The notes under the pieces were generated by a model that did not search any database, was not told where the DNA came from, and saw only the letters and a program-made list of their open reading frames with translations. From Flavobacteriales bacterium UBA7325 (GTDB taxonomy: Bacteria; Bacteroidota; Bacteroidia; Flavobacteriales_D; Crocinitomicaceae), in NCBI GenBank assembly GCA_002471375.1, contig DKPV01000008.1, positions 44,271 to 108,270 on the forward strand: a stretch of DNA of 64,000 nucleotides, given 5' to 3'. How positions within the stretch are numbered: the stretch's first letter is position 1; each line of letters begins with the position of its first letter. Positions 8,907-16,919 of this stretch are shown in pieces. The translations under genes were made by a program, and so were the position numbers.

Positions 8907-9743
8907 ATGAAAAAAATCAAAAATATTCTTGCGCTTTGCGCAGCTGGCCTGCTTCTAACTAATTGTGGAGGTCCTGATTCGGATACAAGCCCATTTGTAG
9001 GACAAGTTGAATTCACTGCCAAAGTTATGGGAGTTGAGTCAGGCGGTACGATGACAATTGACGCCGAAGATCAAAAAATAACTTACCGCGTTGATGCACT
9101 AAAAGACTTTCTAGGAATGGATATGGTCGTGATGTTAGATTTGAAGGAAATGATGAGTTATTCAATTTCTCCAAAAGATAAAATTTATACTAAGGTTAAG
9201 ATCGATCGTAAAGACATGAAAGGCGAATTACCGTCGAAGAAAGAAATCGATGAAATGCGAAAAGAGATCTTCTCTAAGTTGAAGGCCACAGGAAAAGAGC
9301 AGACAATTTCGGGATATACTTGCGAAGAGCACGAAATCATTGAAAAGATTGAAGGAGTTGAGGACGCGAAAATCTGGGTTTCTAAATCATTCTTAGATCG
9401 TATTAGCCCAATGTGGTATGCATTTTCTGAAATTAAGGAACTAGATATTGACGATATGCTAATTGGTTTCCCGATGAAAGCAGAAGGGAAAGGCTTCACT
9501 TTTGAAGTAACTAAAATTACTGAAGGAAAAGAAGCTACAAACGATCTCGATTTATCTGGCTACAAAGAACTTAACAAGATGGAGTTCATGATGAAAATCA
9601 TGAAGGATAGCCCGATGGGTGATATGTTAGACCAATTTGAAGGTTTAGAAGGGATTACTGAACAACTTGAGAACTTAGACGCATTAAAAGATATCGATGT
9701 GAATCTTGAAAAAATAAATGACTTGATGGAGCAATTCAATTAG
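8907..9743 (+). CDS. DUF4412-like lipoprotein
   Basis: The start is ATG 8907; an open frame extends back to 8799 but lacks a signal peptide there. From 8907 the protein begins MKKIKNILALCAAGLLLTNC, a lipoprotein signal with Cys20. The mature part (about 258 residues) opens with GQVEFTAKVMGVESGGTMTI and shows the strand pattern of DUF4412-type periplasmic proteins, a fold resembling LolA/LppX lipid-binding half-barrels. The C-terminal 60 residues are helical and rich in Met, Leu, Asp and Glu. A terminator follows. The DUF4412 assignment is from general sequence character and is moderate. Confidence 0.7.
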   Translation: MKKIKNILALCAAGLLLTNCGGPDSDTSPFVGQVEFTAKVMGVESGGTMTIDAEDQKITYRVDALKDFLGMDMVVMLDLKEMMSYSISPKDKIYTKVKIDRKDMKGELPSKKEIDEMRKEIFSKLKATGKEQTISGYTCEEHEIIEKIEGVEDAKIWVSKSFLDRISPMWYAFSEIKELDIDDMLIGFPMKAEGKGFTFEVTKITEGKEATNDLDLSGYKELNKMEFMMKIMKDSPMGDMLDQFEGLEGITEQLENLDALKDIDVNLEKINDLMEQFN

Positions 9744-9761
9744 GTCAGTTTATACAATAAG

Positions 9762-9793
9762 AAAGGTGCGTGCATTGTATGCGCCTTTTTTTT
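9762..9793 (+). terminator. Terminator after the DUF4412-like lipoprotein gene
   Basis: An 8-base stem with two G-T pairs (9764-9771 with 9779-9786) is followed by eight T. It sits 20 bases after the stop codon. Confidence 0.8.
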
Positions 9794-9796
9794 GAT

Positions 9797-10259
9797 CTAA
9801 TTTGGCGATCCTGAAAATGAAAAATTCTCAACTAATAGAACAGTTTCATCATTCAGAGCAGAACTGCCTCCATTCTCCAATTGCATCTCGGAAAGCGAAG
9901 GAGTGATTGACGAATTCTCATTAAAAACAACAGCTCGCGGTTTTTCAGAGGAATTTGCACTCGCTATGCCAGGAGTAACCCTATCGACGTAAACAATTCT
10001 ATCAATGAATTCTTTTTTTTGCAGAATGGACAGTATCACGCTCATCTTCTTCAGTTAAATTTCTTAACGCTCTTGAAGCACTGTAGTAGTTATACCAAGC
10101 ATTTGCATGCTTGATCATTTTTTCTACCTCTGCTTTCCAAAGCCCCAATTGTTACTCATACCAACTATTCTCATGACGCACTTGCACAATGCTAAGTACT
10201 GTTTCTAATTCTTGCGCCCAAAGTTGGCTGATTGCACAAAAGGCAATAATTGTTTTCAT
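9797..10259 (-). pseudogene. Secreted protein gene broken by an in-frame TAA and a frameshift in an A8 run
   Basis: From ATG 10259 the frame encodes a signal peptide (MKTIIAFCAISQLWAQ) and 19 more residues, then TAA at 10154-10152. The same frame continues as QLGLWKAEVEKMIKHANAW to a run of eight A on the coding strand (T run at 10014-10021 on the + strand), after which it soon stops, while the neighbouring frame continues as KEFIDRIVYVDRVTPG to TAG at 9797. Restoring the TAA to a sense codon and removing one base in the A run gives one protein of about 150 residues. No family was recognised. The two independent lesions mark it as inactive. Confidence 0.78.
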
Positions 10260-10429
10260 GTTATGTTTTTTATAATGAAAGCAGTGCACTGAATTCAAAT
10301 TTCTCGAGAGTAATACTCACAAGTATAAAAAAGGTTCAATTGTATTCGAAAAAAAATCAACTATCCAAATCGAGATAAACGCAACTAGACTTCTGCTATG
10401 AGAGTAACTATTTCTTAGTTGGTCTAGGC

Positions 10430-10879
10430 TTACTTCTTTTTAGGCGAAGATTTAGCAGATTTTGCTTCTGGCTTCGCTGCAGTAGAGTTCTTGGGGGTCT
10501 TTTTGGTTTTTGGCTTCACTTCCTCGCTCACCTCTTCAGATGCGCCTACCTTCTGCGGAGCTACAGGAACCTTTGCATGAGAATGAATTGGTCTACGACT
10601 AGCAACATCTTCGATGTCCGTTGCATATTGATCAAGTGGTTGCCGAATATCTTCAGCAGTTTCTCTAACAATTCCAGTAATGTCCAATTCAGATTTTATA
10701 TCCATACCGGACTTTCGTATCTCGCTCTGCAAATCAGAGGACGCATCCTTGACCTTACGTATAGTTTGCCCAAATGTACGCGCCAACCCAGGGATACTTT
10801 TCGATCCGAAGAAGATTAAAATAAACGCGAGCACAAGAAGAACCTCACCCGTTCCTATGTCATTTAGGAATAAAACCAT
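10430..10879 (-). CDS. tatA: Twin-arginine translocase subunit TatA/TatE with long C-terminal tail
   Basis: TatA-type architecture: one N-terminal helix (GTGEVLLVLAFILIFFGSKS, residues about 9-28), the FGSKSIPGLARTFGQ hinge and an amphipathic helix. TatA oligomers form the passage for folded proteins carrying twin-arginine signals. At 149 residues it is longer than typical TatA (60-90). The extra part holds a helical segment and a lysine-, alanine- and proline-rich low-complexity end (KPKTKKTPKNS and KSAKSSPKKK). TatC is not in the window. A TATCTTTG box ends 4 bases before the ATG. Confidence 0.9.
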   Translation of the reverse strand: MVLFLNDIGTGEVLLVLAFILIFFGSKSIPGLARTFGQTIRKVKDASSDLQSEIRKSGMDIKSELDITGIVRETAEDIRQPLDQYATDIEDVASRRPIHSHAKVPVAPQKVGASEEVSEEVKPKTKKTPKNSTAAKPEAKSAKSSPKKK

Positions 10880-10883
10880 TTCA

Positions 10884-10913
10884 CAAAGATAGCGTTTTAA
10901 GACAGGTGTGAAA
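10884..10913 (-). promoter_or_regulatory. Bacteroidota-type promoter abutting tatA
   Basis: Read on the minus strand: TTTC (10913-10910), an 18-base spacer and a perfect TATCTTTG (10891-10884). The box ends only 4 bases before the ATG, so a transcript would have almost no leader. Confidence 0.45.
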
Positions 10914-11016
10914 CTTAAGAAATGTGAATTCTATGCATGAAAAAAATAACACTGAATTTTGCCCTAAAAATATCCATAAGTGGAGTGCTTTAATGTATAG
11001 TTGATGGAATCCATAG

Positions 11017-11232
11017 ATAAGTGTTAAAAAATCTATGCTTATCTCAAGGATCTTGAAAGACTTTAAGTCCATCTTGGAAAACTCCGGATTCGTTCGAGTT
11101 CACTTCTCGCGTCTTTTTACTTTCACTCACTTAGAAAGCTATCATCCAAAAGATGGTGGACACGTCATGATTTCCAACGGTGATATGCTGCCGTATCAGT
11201 ACGTAAGAAATCGAGCACAATTTCCAGTTTAA
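11017..11232 (+). pseudogene. LytTR DNA-binding domain remnant
   Basis: Starting after an in-frame TAG (11014-11016), the frame encodes about 71 residues matching the C-terminal half of a LytTR domain: an ILKDFKSILENSGFVRVHFS segment followed by HLESYHPKDGGHVMISNGD. LytTR domains end AlgR/AgrA-type response regulators. The receiver, the N-terminal half of the LytTR domain and an obvious start region are absent, and the end lacks the usual SRRKK-type tail. It is best read as a truncated relic. It overlaps the end of the convergent thioesterase gene by 4 bases. Confidence 0.72.
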
Positions 11233-11669
11233 ACTCGAAAACCAGCCTTAGAAGAAGGATACGAATTAAATGTACCTGAGGCTGTAGCGACCAATTTTTG
11301 GTCTTGGTTATGAATCTTCCCTTCAACAAAAATTAGTCGACTTCCCTTCTTGACTGTTACAGCTGAACCACTCAATACATCCCCAACAAGTGCAGGAACA
11401 ACGAAGGAAATCTTCATTTCAATTGTTGATACGACATGGTTTTCTCGAATAACTTCAGATAAAGCACAAACTCCCATGGTAGCATCCATCATTGCGCACA
11501 CCGCTCCGCCATGGGCAGCGATCGGCGTAGCAAGATGCTTTTCAGAGATCTGCATCGAATAAAGAACATTTCCTGGATCAACCATTTCAAATGACATATC
11601 CAACATCGCACCGAAGTGGTTGTTTTTAATGTAGCCTTGAACAATCGGATGATCCTTAAGATCTGTCAT
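11229..11669 (-). CDS. PaaI-family hotdog thioesterase
   Basis: The 146-residue protein has the hotdog signature of PaaI-type acyl-CoA thioesterases: HFGAMLDMSFEMVDPGNV, the helix segment AHGGAVCAMMDATMG and the strand VVSTIEMKISFVVPALVGDV. These enzymes hydrolyse acyl- or aryl-CoA esters in the cytoplasm. Its ATG overlaps the stop codon of the MscS-type gene by one base (TAATG), so the two are translationally linked. The substrate cannot be read from the sequence. Confidence 0.87.
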   Translation of the reverse strand: MTDLKDHPIVQGYIKNNHFGAMLDMSFEMVDPGNVLYSMQISEKHLATPIAAHGGAVCAMMDATMGVCALSEVIRENHVVSTIEMKISFVVPALVGDVLSGSAVTVKKGSRLIFVEGKIHNQDQKLVATASGTFNSYPSSKAGFRV

Positions 11670-12517
11670 TAAGCTTCTTGTTTCATGTGCACATCCATCT
11701 GTGGGTAAGGAATACTCAGTCCTGAAGCTTCAAACTCGTTGTATACGCGTTCGTTCATTGCAAAGTAAACTCCCCAATAATTTTCAGTTTTTGTCCATGC
11801 ACGAACTGTGATATTCACGGACGAATCTCCTAGCTCACCGAGAACGACTAACGGAGCTTGTGGATCAGAAATGATACGTTCGTCTTCGGAGGTAAATTTT
11901 TGCAGTAAGTCTTTAGCAACCTTTAAGTCCTCACCGTATCCTATTCCGAATACCCAATCAACTCGTCTCTTATCAGCTTTCGTATAGTTAGTTATAGTTC
12001 CATTGGCAACTACTCCGTTCGCTAGGATAATTACTTTATTATCTGGTGTATGTAAGACCGTATTGAAAATTAATATCTCATGAACAATCCCCTCTTCGCC
12101 TTGAACATTGACAAAATCACCAACAACAAAAGGTCGAAAGATCAATAGCATAACTCCACCTGCAAAGTTGCTAAGCGTGCCGCTAAATGCCATACCAATC
12201 GCTAATCCGGCTGCTGCCAAGATTGCAACGAAAGATGTCATTTCTATTCCGAGCTGACCAATAGCAGTAATAATTATAAGAACCTTTAACCCAACTGATG
12301 TCAAACTGCATAAAAAGCCTCTTAACGATTCATCCATGTCACGTTTATGAAGCACCTTATTGATCTTCTTAACGATGAACTTAGTTATCCATAATCCGAT
12401 AACGAGTATCGCAGCAGCTACAGCAATTTTAATTCCCACTCCTAAAGCTGAGTCAATTAACTCATGCTTTGTAAATCCTAAAAACAATTCTTCGGTTACA
12501 GCTTTCTTATCTGGCAT
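11669..12517 (-). CDS. Small-conductance mechanosensitive channel (MscS family)
   Basis: The start is ATG 12517; the longer frame would need TTG 12526. Three membrane helices are followed by the pore-lining segment (ILAAAGLAIGMAFSGTLSNF) and the beta domain signature RPFVVGDFVNVQGEEGIV. The C-terminal alpha/beta domain ends near YPQMDVHMKQEA. About 282 residues, the size of E. coli MscS. It opens on membrane tension during osmotic downshift. The thioesterase gene downstream overlaps its stop by one base. Confidence 0.93.
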   Translation of the reverse strand: MPDKKAVTEELFLGFTKHELIDSALGVGIKIAVAAAILVIGLWITKFIVKKINKVLHKRDMDESLRGFLCSLTSVGLKVLIIITAIGQLGIEMTSFVAILAAAGLAIGMAFSGTLSNFAGGVMLLIFRPFVVGDFVNVQGEEGIVHEILIFNTVLHTPDNKVIILANGVVANGTITNYTKADKRRVDWVFGIGYGEDLKVAKDLLQKFTSEDERIISDPQAPLVVLGELGDSSVNITVRAWTKTENYWGVYFAMNERVYNEFEASGLSIPYPQMDVHMKQEA

Positions 12518-12550
12518 CTTTATCAATTTTTGCCCAAAATTAATCGTTCA

Positions 12551-12582
12551 TTTCAGTTGAGCTTCATTTTCTAGTACATTTA
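12551..12582 (+). promoter_or_regulatory. Possible promoter of the YdcF-like gene
   Basis: TTTC (12551-12554), a 20-base spacer and TACATTTA (12575-12582). The second box ends 4 bases before ATG 12587. Confidence 0.35.
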
Positions 12583-12586
12583 CGTC

Positions 12587-13351
12587 ATGTTTTTCATTTT
12601 ATCCAAGGCACTCCTGTTTTTACTTTCTCCATTTTTCTGGTTGATAGTGACCCTTGGAGCTGCACTCTTCCTAAAGCCCAGCGAACGTAGAAAGAGAATG
12701 AAATGGTATGCCTTGGGGATATTTCTATTTTTCTCCAACACACATATCTTTTCTGAATTTTGCCGCACATGGGAGATCCCTGGGAAGAAAATTGAAAATG
12801 TTGGGAATTATGATGTCGGAATTGTTCTCGGTGGGATGTTTGAATATAACGATGATCTCGACGCACTAAGCATTCGCCGTCAAGGGGATCGACTCATTCA
12901 AGCTGTGACACTCTATAAAACTGGAAAAGCAAAAAAATTGCTTATCACCGGGGATTCTGGTTATGTCTCTGAGCGTGGCTTACACGAGGCTAAACAGGTC
13001 AAAGAGCTCTTAGTTTCTTGGGGAATACCCGAAGAAGATATACTAACCGAAGAAAGCTCAATCAATACCTATGAAAATGCGGTGGAAACCGTAAAAGTTT
13101 TGAAAAAGCATAAGGAGATTAAAAGCTATATCTTAATTACATCAGGTATTCATATGCGTCGTGCTCTTGCATGTTTTGCAAGTGCTGGAATCAAATGCGA
13201 ATCATTCTCAACTGATTTATATTCAAATCAGACTGGCGACTATCACTGGGATCAAAACATCATTCCTAATGTCGATAACTTTACAACTTGGAATAAGTTG
13301 TTTAAAGAAATCGTTGGTTATATCGTTTATGATGTAAAAGGATATCTATAG
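12587..13351 (+). CDS. YdcF/ElyC-type membrane protein (DUF218)
   Basis: Two N-terminal membrane helices (residues about 3-25 and 38-56) precede a DUF218 domain: VGIVLGGMFEYN, the AVTLYKTGKAKKLLITGDSG segment, SSINTYENA and ILITSGIHMRRALACF. Proteins of this group include E. coli ElyC, needed for peptidoglycan or lipid-carrier homeostasis at low temperature. The exact reaction is unsettled even in model organisms. At 254 residues it matches the ElyC size class. It stands alone, divergent from the MscS gene. Confidence 0.88.
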   Translation: MFFILSKALLFLLSPFFWLIVTLGAALFLKPSERRKRMKWYALGIFLFFSNTHIFSEFCRTWEIPGKKIENVGNYDVGIVLGGMFEYNDDLDALSIRRQGDRLIQAVTLYKTGKAKKLLITGDSGYVSERGLHEAKQVKELLVSWGIPEEDILTEESSINTYENAVETVKVLKKHKEIKSYILITSGIHMRRALACFASAGIKCESFSTDLYSNQTGDYHWDQNIIPNVDNFTTWNKLFKEIVGYIVYDVKGYL

Positions 13352-13431
13352 CGACAATGATTGGTTCTGATCTGCAAAATAATCATGTGCGACAACGAGC
13401 TAATACGAAAAGAAATTACTAAAATACTTGG

Positions 13432-14571
13432 CTACTCACCACCGTTTTCTTTAGCCGCTTTCTTTGCAGCCTTTGCTGCAGCTTTCGCTGCTTTCTTAGC
13501 TGCCTTCTCTCTCTTCTTACGTGCCTTTTTCTCTGCTTTTGATTCTTTTCTTCCTCCAGGAACCTCATCATCTTCAGCTCCACCATTGTCAGGAGTACCA
13601 AATGCATAAGTTTCACGCCCTTGCTCATCATAACGATGTTCTTCAATACGAATCCCTTTCTTATCGTATAAAATCTTTTGTTTGGTGATCTTGTTCGGAT
13701 AATACTCCTGGAACCAACCAACTTTGACACCCTTTTTGTAACTCTCTTTCACTTGGATATCACCTTCATAGAAGAAGGTGGTAAACTCACCATTTTTCAC
13801 CCCCATATCGTAATGCTCCGTCTTTAGTAAAGTTCCATCATCGTAATAATACTTTGCCTCCTCGTCCTTCTTTCCATCCTTGTATAGGATATCTTGAATT
13901 ATAGCTCCCTTCAGGTTATGGATTTGAAATGGACCGTCTAGAACACCATTTTTGTAGGTCACCAAGTTTTTAATTCTCGACTTCGAATAGTACGTCCGCT
14001 TAATTCCATGAAGATTACCTGCCGAGTAGTTTTCCCACAAGGTCGTATCGCTATAACCTTCTTCGTTCTTATCCTTAAAGTAAATTTGTTTCCCATGTTT
14101 CTCACCTAGTTGGTAGTTATTCTCCCAAGCTAAAAACCCAGTACTATCATAGTAATGAAGCCATTGACCGCTTTCTACGCCCTGAATATGGCTTTGAATA
14201 ATTCTCGTACACCCTGATGCATAGAAACTAGTGTCTCTACCTTGTCGTTTACCATTTACAAATGTTACTCGACGTTCTAAAACTCCAGTCATATGACAGG
14301 TCTCACAAGTCCCTGAGAATGGACTTCCGTAATTTCCTGAATAAATAATATCTGCATCTTGATCGTAGGTCAGTTTTTCATTACAATCAATTACACCTGC
14401 TAGCTTCCCACACTCCCACTCTGCATATCTTCGTTGACTAGGAGGTATTATTTCACCAGCAGCATTATATCGTTCGTAGCAAAGGTTTTTCTCCTTCACA
14501 TCAGGAATACCAGGTTGAGCAAATAGAGAAGTTATTACACATACGTTTATCAGGGCAAGAATATATTTCAT
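13432..14571 (-). CDS. Secreted MORN-repeat protein with alanine/lysine tail
   Basis: The start is ATG 14571, which gives the signal peptide MKYILALINVCVITSLFAQ. About residues 60-330 are MORN/YwqK-type repeats with the pattern of a short strand, Gly and Tyr (NGKRQGRDTSFYASG, NLHGIKRTYYSKS, GVLDGPFQIHN, GVKNGEFTTFFYEG). A cysteine-rich segment with CETCH lies near residue 85. The last 40 residues are almost only Ala, Lys and Glu (AKKAAKAAAKAAKKAAK). MORN repeats form elongated beta sheets, often at membranes. Function unknown. Confidence 0.8.
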   Translation of the reverse strand: MKYILALINVCVITSLFAQPGIPDVKEKNLCYERYNAAGEIIPPSQRRYAEWECGKLAGVIDCNEKLTYDQDADIIYSGNYGSPFSGTCETCHMTGVLERRVTFVNGKRQGRDTSFYASGCTRIIQSHIQGVESGQWLHYYDSTGFLAWENNYQLGEKHGKQIYFKDKNEEGYSDTTLWENYSAGNLHGIKRTYYSKSRIKNLVTYKNGVLDGPFQIHNLKGAIIQDILYKDGKKDEEAKYYYDDGTLLKTEHYDMGVKNGEFTTFFYEGDIQVKESYKKGVKVGWFQEYYPNKITKQKILYDKKGIRIEEHRYDEQGRETYAFGTPDNGGAEDDEVPGGRKESKAEKKARKKREKAAKKAAKAAAKAAKKAAKENGGE

Positions 14572-14599
14572 TCTAATAGATTTAATAATTATCAATCAA

Positions 14600-15001
14600 T
14601 TATTGTTCCTTTTTAAGGCTTACAAGCATTGCTTTCATTCCTTCAGAGATCACAACGGTAGTGTTCTTTCCACTATCAAACGCAACCAATGTAGAACTTC
14701 CAGTTGCGCACAACTTATCTCCTACTGTAACTCTATAATCCAAAACGAATGATTTGGTACCGATATGCGAAGTAAAAACTTCAATTTTCGGACGATCATG
14801 TAAAAAGACCGGCTTCAAGTATTCGATTTCGTTTTTAACGAGAATGATTCCATCCTTCTTCCAATCCCAGTCTCTTCCCAGAAAGTTACCAAAATAATGG
14901 ACGCGAGCCATCTCAAAATAGGTCAAGTAAACGCTATTGTTCACATGCCCCATAACATCCAAATCAGAATATCGAACGGAAATTTCAGCTGGTTTAATCA
15001 T
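14600..15001 (-). CDS. YbgC/FadM-type acyl-CoA thioesterase
   Basis: The start is ATG 15001, which overlaps the stop of the polysaccharide gene by 8 bases; a longer frame to 15019 is less likely. The hotdog motif VRYSDLDVMGHVNNSVYLTY, with the catalytic Asp, is diagnostic of the 4HBT/YbgC group, followed by FEMARVHYFG and KNEIEYLKPVFLHD. At 133 residues it has the usual length. These enzymes hydrolyse acyl-CoA thioesters. The overlap places it in the same transcript as the CapD-like gene. Confidence 0.88.
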   Translation of the reverse strand: MIKPAEISVRYSDLDVMGHVNNSVYLTYFEMARVHYFGNFLGRDWDWKKDGIILVKNEIEYLKPVFLHDRPKIEVFTSHIGTKSFVLDYRVTVGDKLCATGSSTLVAFDSGKNTTVVISEGMKAMLVSLKKEQ

Positions 15002-16877
15002 GTTTATCAAGTTTTTCAAAGTCAGAGTTGTTGCTTATAAACTCTGGGACGATTGCTTTCATTTTGGCCACAATTTCCATGTTATCCTGTGTCCTAAAGA
15101 GCTTAATCAGATCATTGATCATCACTATATGTTGATCGTCAGCAGATCTCACAGTAGCCTTTAGAATTTGCGGATGATGTGTCGGTAATGTGTTTTCATC
15201 TTTTGCCAATAACTCTTCGTATAGTTTCTCTCCAGGTCGGAGGCCTGTGATTTTAATTTCGATGTCTGTCCCTAGTTCTAGACCACTGAGCTTAACCATC
15301 TTCTTCGCCAGATCGATGATCTTAACCGATTCTCCCATGTCGAAGACAAAGATTTCCCCGCCGTCTCCCATGACACCTGCTTCGAGCACAAGTTGACAAG
15401 CCTCTGGAATCGTCATGAAAAATCGAGTCACTCTTTCGTCCGTCACCGTTAGTGGGCCTCCATTAGCAATTTGTCGCTGGAACAACGGGATGACTGAACC
15501 ATTCGAGCCAAGTACATTTCCAAAGCGAGTGGTAATAAATTTTGTTTTACCGAGATCATTCTTTGCCTGTGCGTATACTTCCGCTATTCGTTTGGAAGCT
15601 CCCATTACATTTGTCGGGTTGACTGCTTTATCCGTTGAAATCATTACGAATTTGTACACCCCGAATTCAACTGATAAATCCACAAGATTCCTTGTACCTA
15701 AGACATTCGTGAGTACCGCTTCAGATGGATTACTTTCCATCAAAGGAACATGCTTGTATGCTGCTGCGTGAAAGACGAATTTCGGTTTAAAGGTAGCTAA
15801 GAGGTTCTTCATTCGCTCGTAGCTACGAATATCACCTATAACAACTTCGAACTCTAAATTTGGAAAATCTGAACGCAATTCATTTTGAAGATCGTATTGT
15901 GGAGACTCAGCCTGATCCAATAAAATGATTTTCGCCGGACCATATTTTGCAATTTGTCTGACAAGACCGCTACCAATAGAGCCAGCGGCTCCAGTAATGA
16001 GTATCACCTCCTTGTTGAGTTCCTTCTTAATCTTGTCCTCACCTAGGTTGATTGGTTTTCGACCGAGAAGGTCATCAATTTTAATCTTTGCAAGTTGCTT
16101 CGAAGAAAATTCTCCGTTAATCCAACTCTTTGTACTTGGTACCTTTACAACTGTAACGTTGTATTCGATGCATAATTCTGCAATTCGCTTTCGATTGTTG
16201 TTATCAGGTTCCTGAATGGCGATAATCAGTCGAGTAATACCATCTTCTTGGAGCATTTTCTCCAGTTTGGATGTATGAAAGATCGTCTTTCCTTCTAGTC
16301 GATTACCAGCGAGTTTTTTGTTGTCATCTAGAAATCCAACTATCTTCTCCTTGCTTGCAAGGTCCTTCTCTATGGTTCGTTTTGTAATCAAACCTGAGAT
16401 ACCGGCGCCATAAATTAAAACGCGTTCCTCAGACCTCTTAACCTTCATGGACTCTAGATACAATAACTTAATCGAGAAACGTAATCCAAGTAACAACATG
16501 AAGGATGCTAAAAACTCGATCAGGAGTACCGAAGTTGGAAACAAATAATACTCATCAATAAAGTGGAATCGGATCAATCCGAGAATGAAGAATAATAGCG
16601 AACTAGTAATAGAAGCAAAAAAGATGCGGCGTAAATCTTCCGTTGAAGTGTGTCGCACTAATCCTTTATGAATTTTGAACAAATAGAAGACGAAAAACTT
16701 GACACCGACATATACTAAAATCGATTTGGATAAGATCTCCCATTCCTCTTTGATCACATCTGCTTCCGCTTTTAAATCAAAGCGAATGACATAGGCAAAA
16801 AACAGCGCTACTAAGGATAGAAATAAATCTATCACTACCACTATCCACCGCGGTGTATTTGATTTTGGAAGAAGCAT
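14994..16877 (-). CDS. Polysaccharide-biosynthesis nucleotide-sugar 4,6-dehydratase (CapD/WbpM/PglF-like)
   Basis: The start is ATG 16877 (the frame reaches TTG 16883). Four N-terminal membrane helices are followed by a first Rossmann region (VLIYGAGISGLITKR) and, from about residue 295, a second complete SDR domain (ITGAAGSIGSGLVRQ, FHAAAYKHVPLME, VMISTDKAVNPTNVMGAS). This is the two-domain layout of membrane UDP-GlcNAc 4,6-dehydratases that start synthesis of rare sugars for capsule or O-antigen. The catalytic residues follow the family's MISTDKA-type substitution. About 627 residues. It lies between a FemAB-like gene and a thioesterase gene on the same strand. Confidence 0.93.
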   Translation of the reverse strand: MLLPKSNTPRWIVVVIDLFLSLVALFFAYVIRFDLKAEADVIKEEWEILSKSILVYVGVKFFVFYLFKIHKGLVRHTSTEDLRRIFFASITSSLLFFILGLIRFHFIDEYYLFPTSVLLIEFLASFMLLLGLRFSIKLLYLESMKVKRSEERVLIYGAGISGLITKRTIEKDLASKEKIVGFLDDNKKLAGNRLEGKTIFHTSKLEKMLQEDGITRLIIAIQEPDNNNRKRIAELCIEYNVTVVKVPSTKSWINGEFSSKQLAKIKIDDLLGRKPINLGEDKIKKELNKEVILITGAAGSIGSGLVRQIAKYGPAKIILLDQAESPQYDLQNELRSDFPNLEFEVVIGDIRSYERMKNLLATFKPKFVFHAAAYKHVPLMESNPSEAVLTNVLGTRNLVDLSVEFGVYKFVMISTDKAVNPTNVMGASKRIAEVYAQAKNDLGKTKFITTRFGNVLGSNGSVIPLFQRQIANGGPLTVTDERVTRFFMTIPEACQLVLEAGVMGDGGEIFVFDMGESVKIIDLAKKMVKLSGLELGTDIEIKITGLRPGEKLYEELLAKDENTLPTHHPQILKATVRSADDQHIVMINDLIKLFRTQDNMEIVAKMKAIVPEFISNNSDFEKLDKHD

Positions 16878-16880
16878 AAA

Positions 16881-16888
16881 CAAATGTA
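16881..16888 (-). promoter_or_regulatory. TAnnTTTG box directly before the CapD-like start
   Basis: A perfect TACATTTG ends 3 bases before ATG 16877. The upstream element is weak (TTTC, 17 bases away). Confidence 0.35.
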
Positions 16889-16919
16889 GTAAAAAGGACT
16901 TCAGCGAAATCTAGTTAAG

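Noticed and set aside
13361..13609. Open frame of 82 codons on the + strand, rich in Ala and Phe
   Set aside because: It is the antisense of the Ala-Lys tail and following codons of the MORN protein gene; its composition comes from that repeat.
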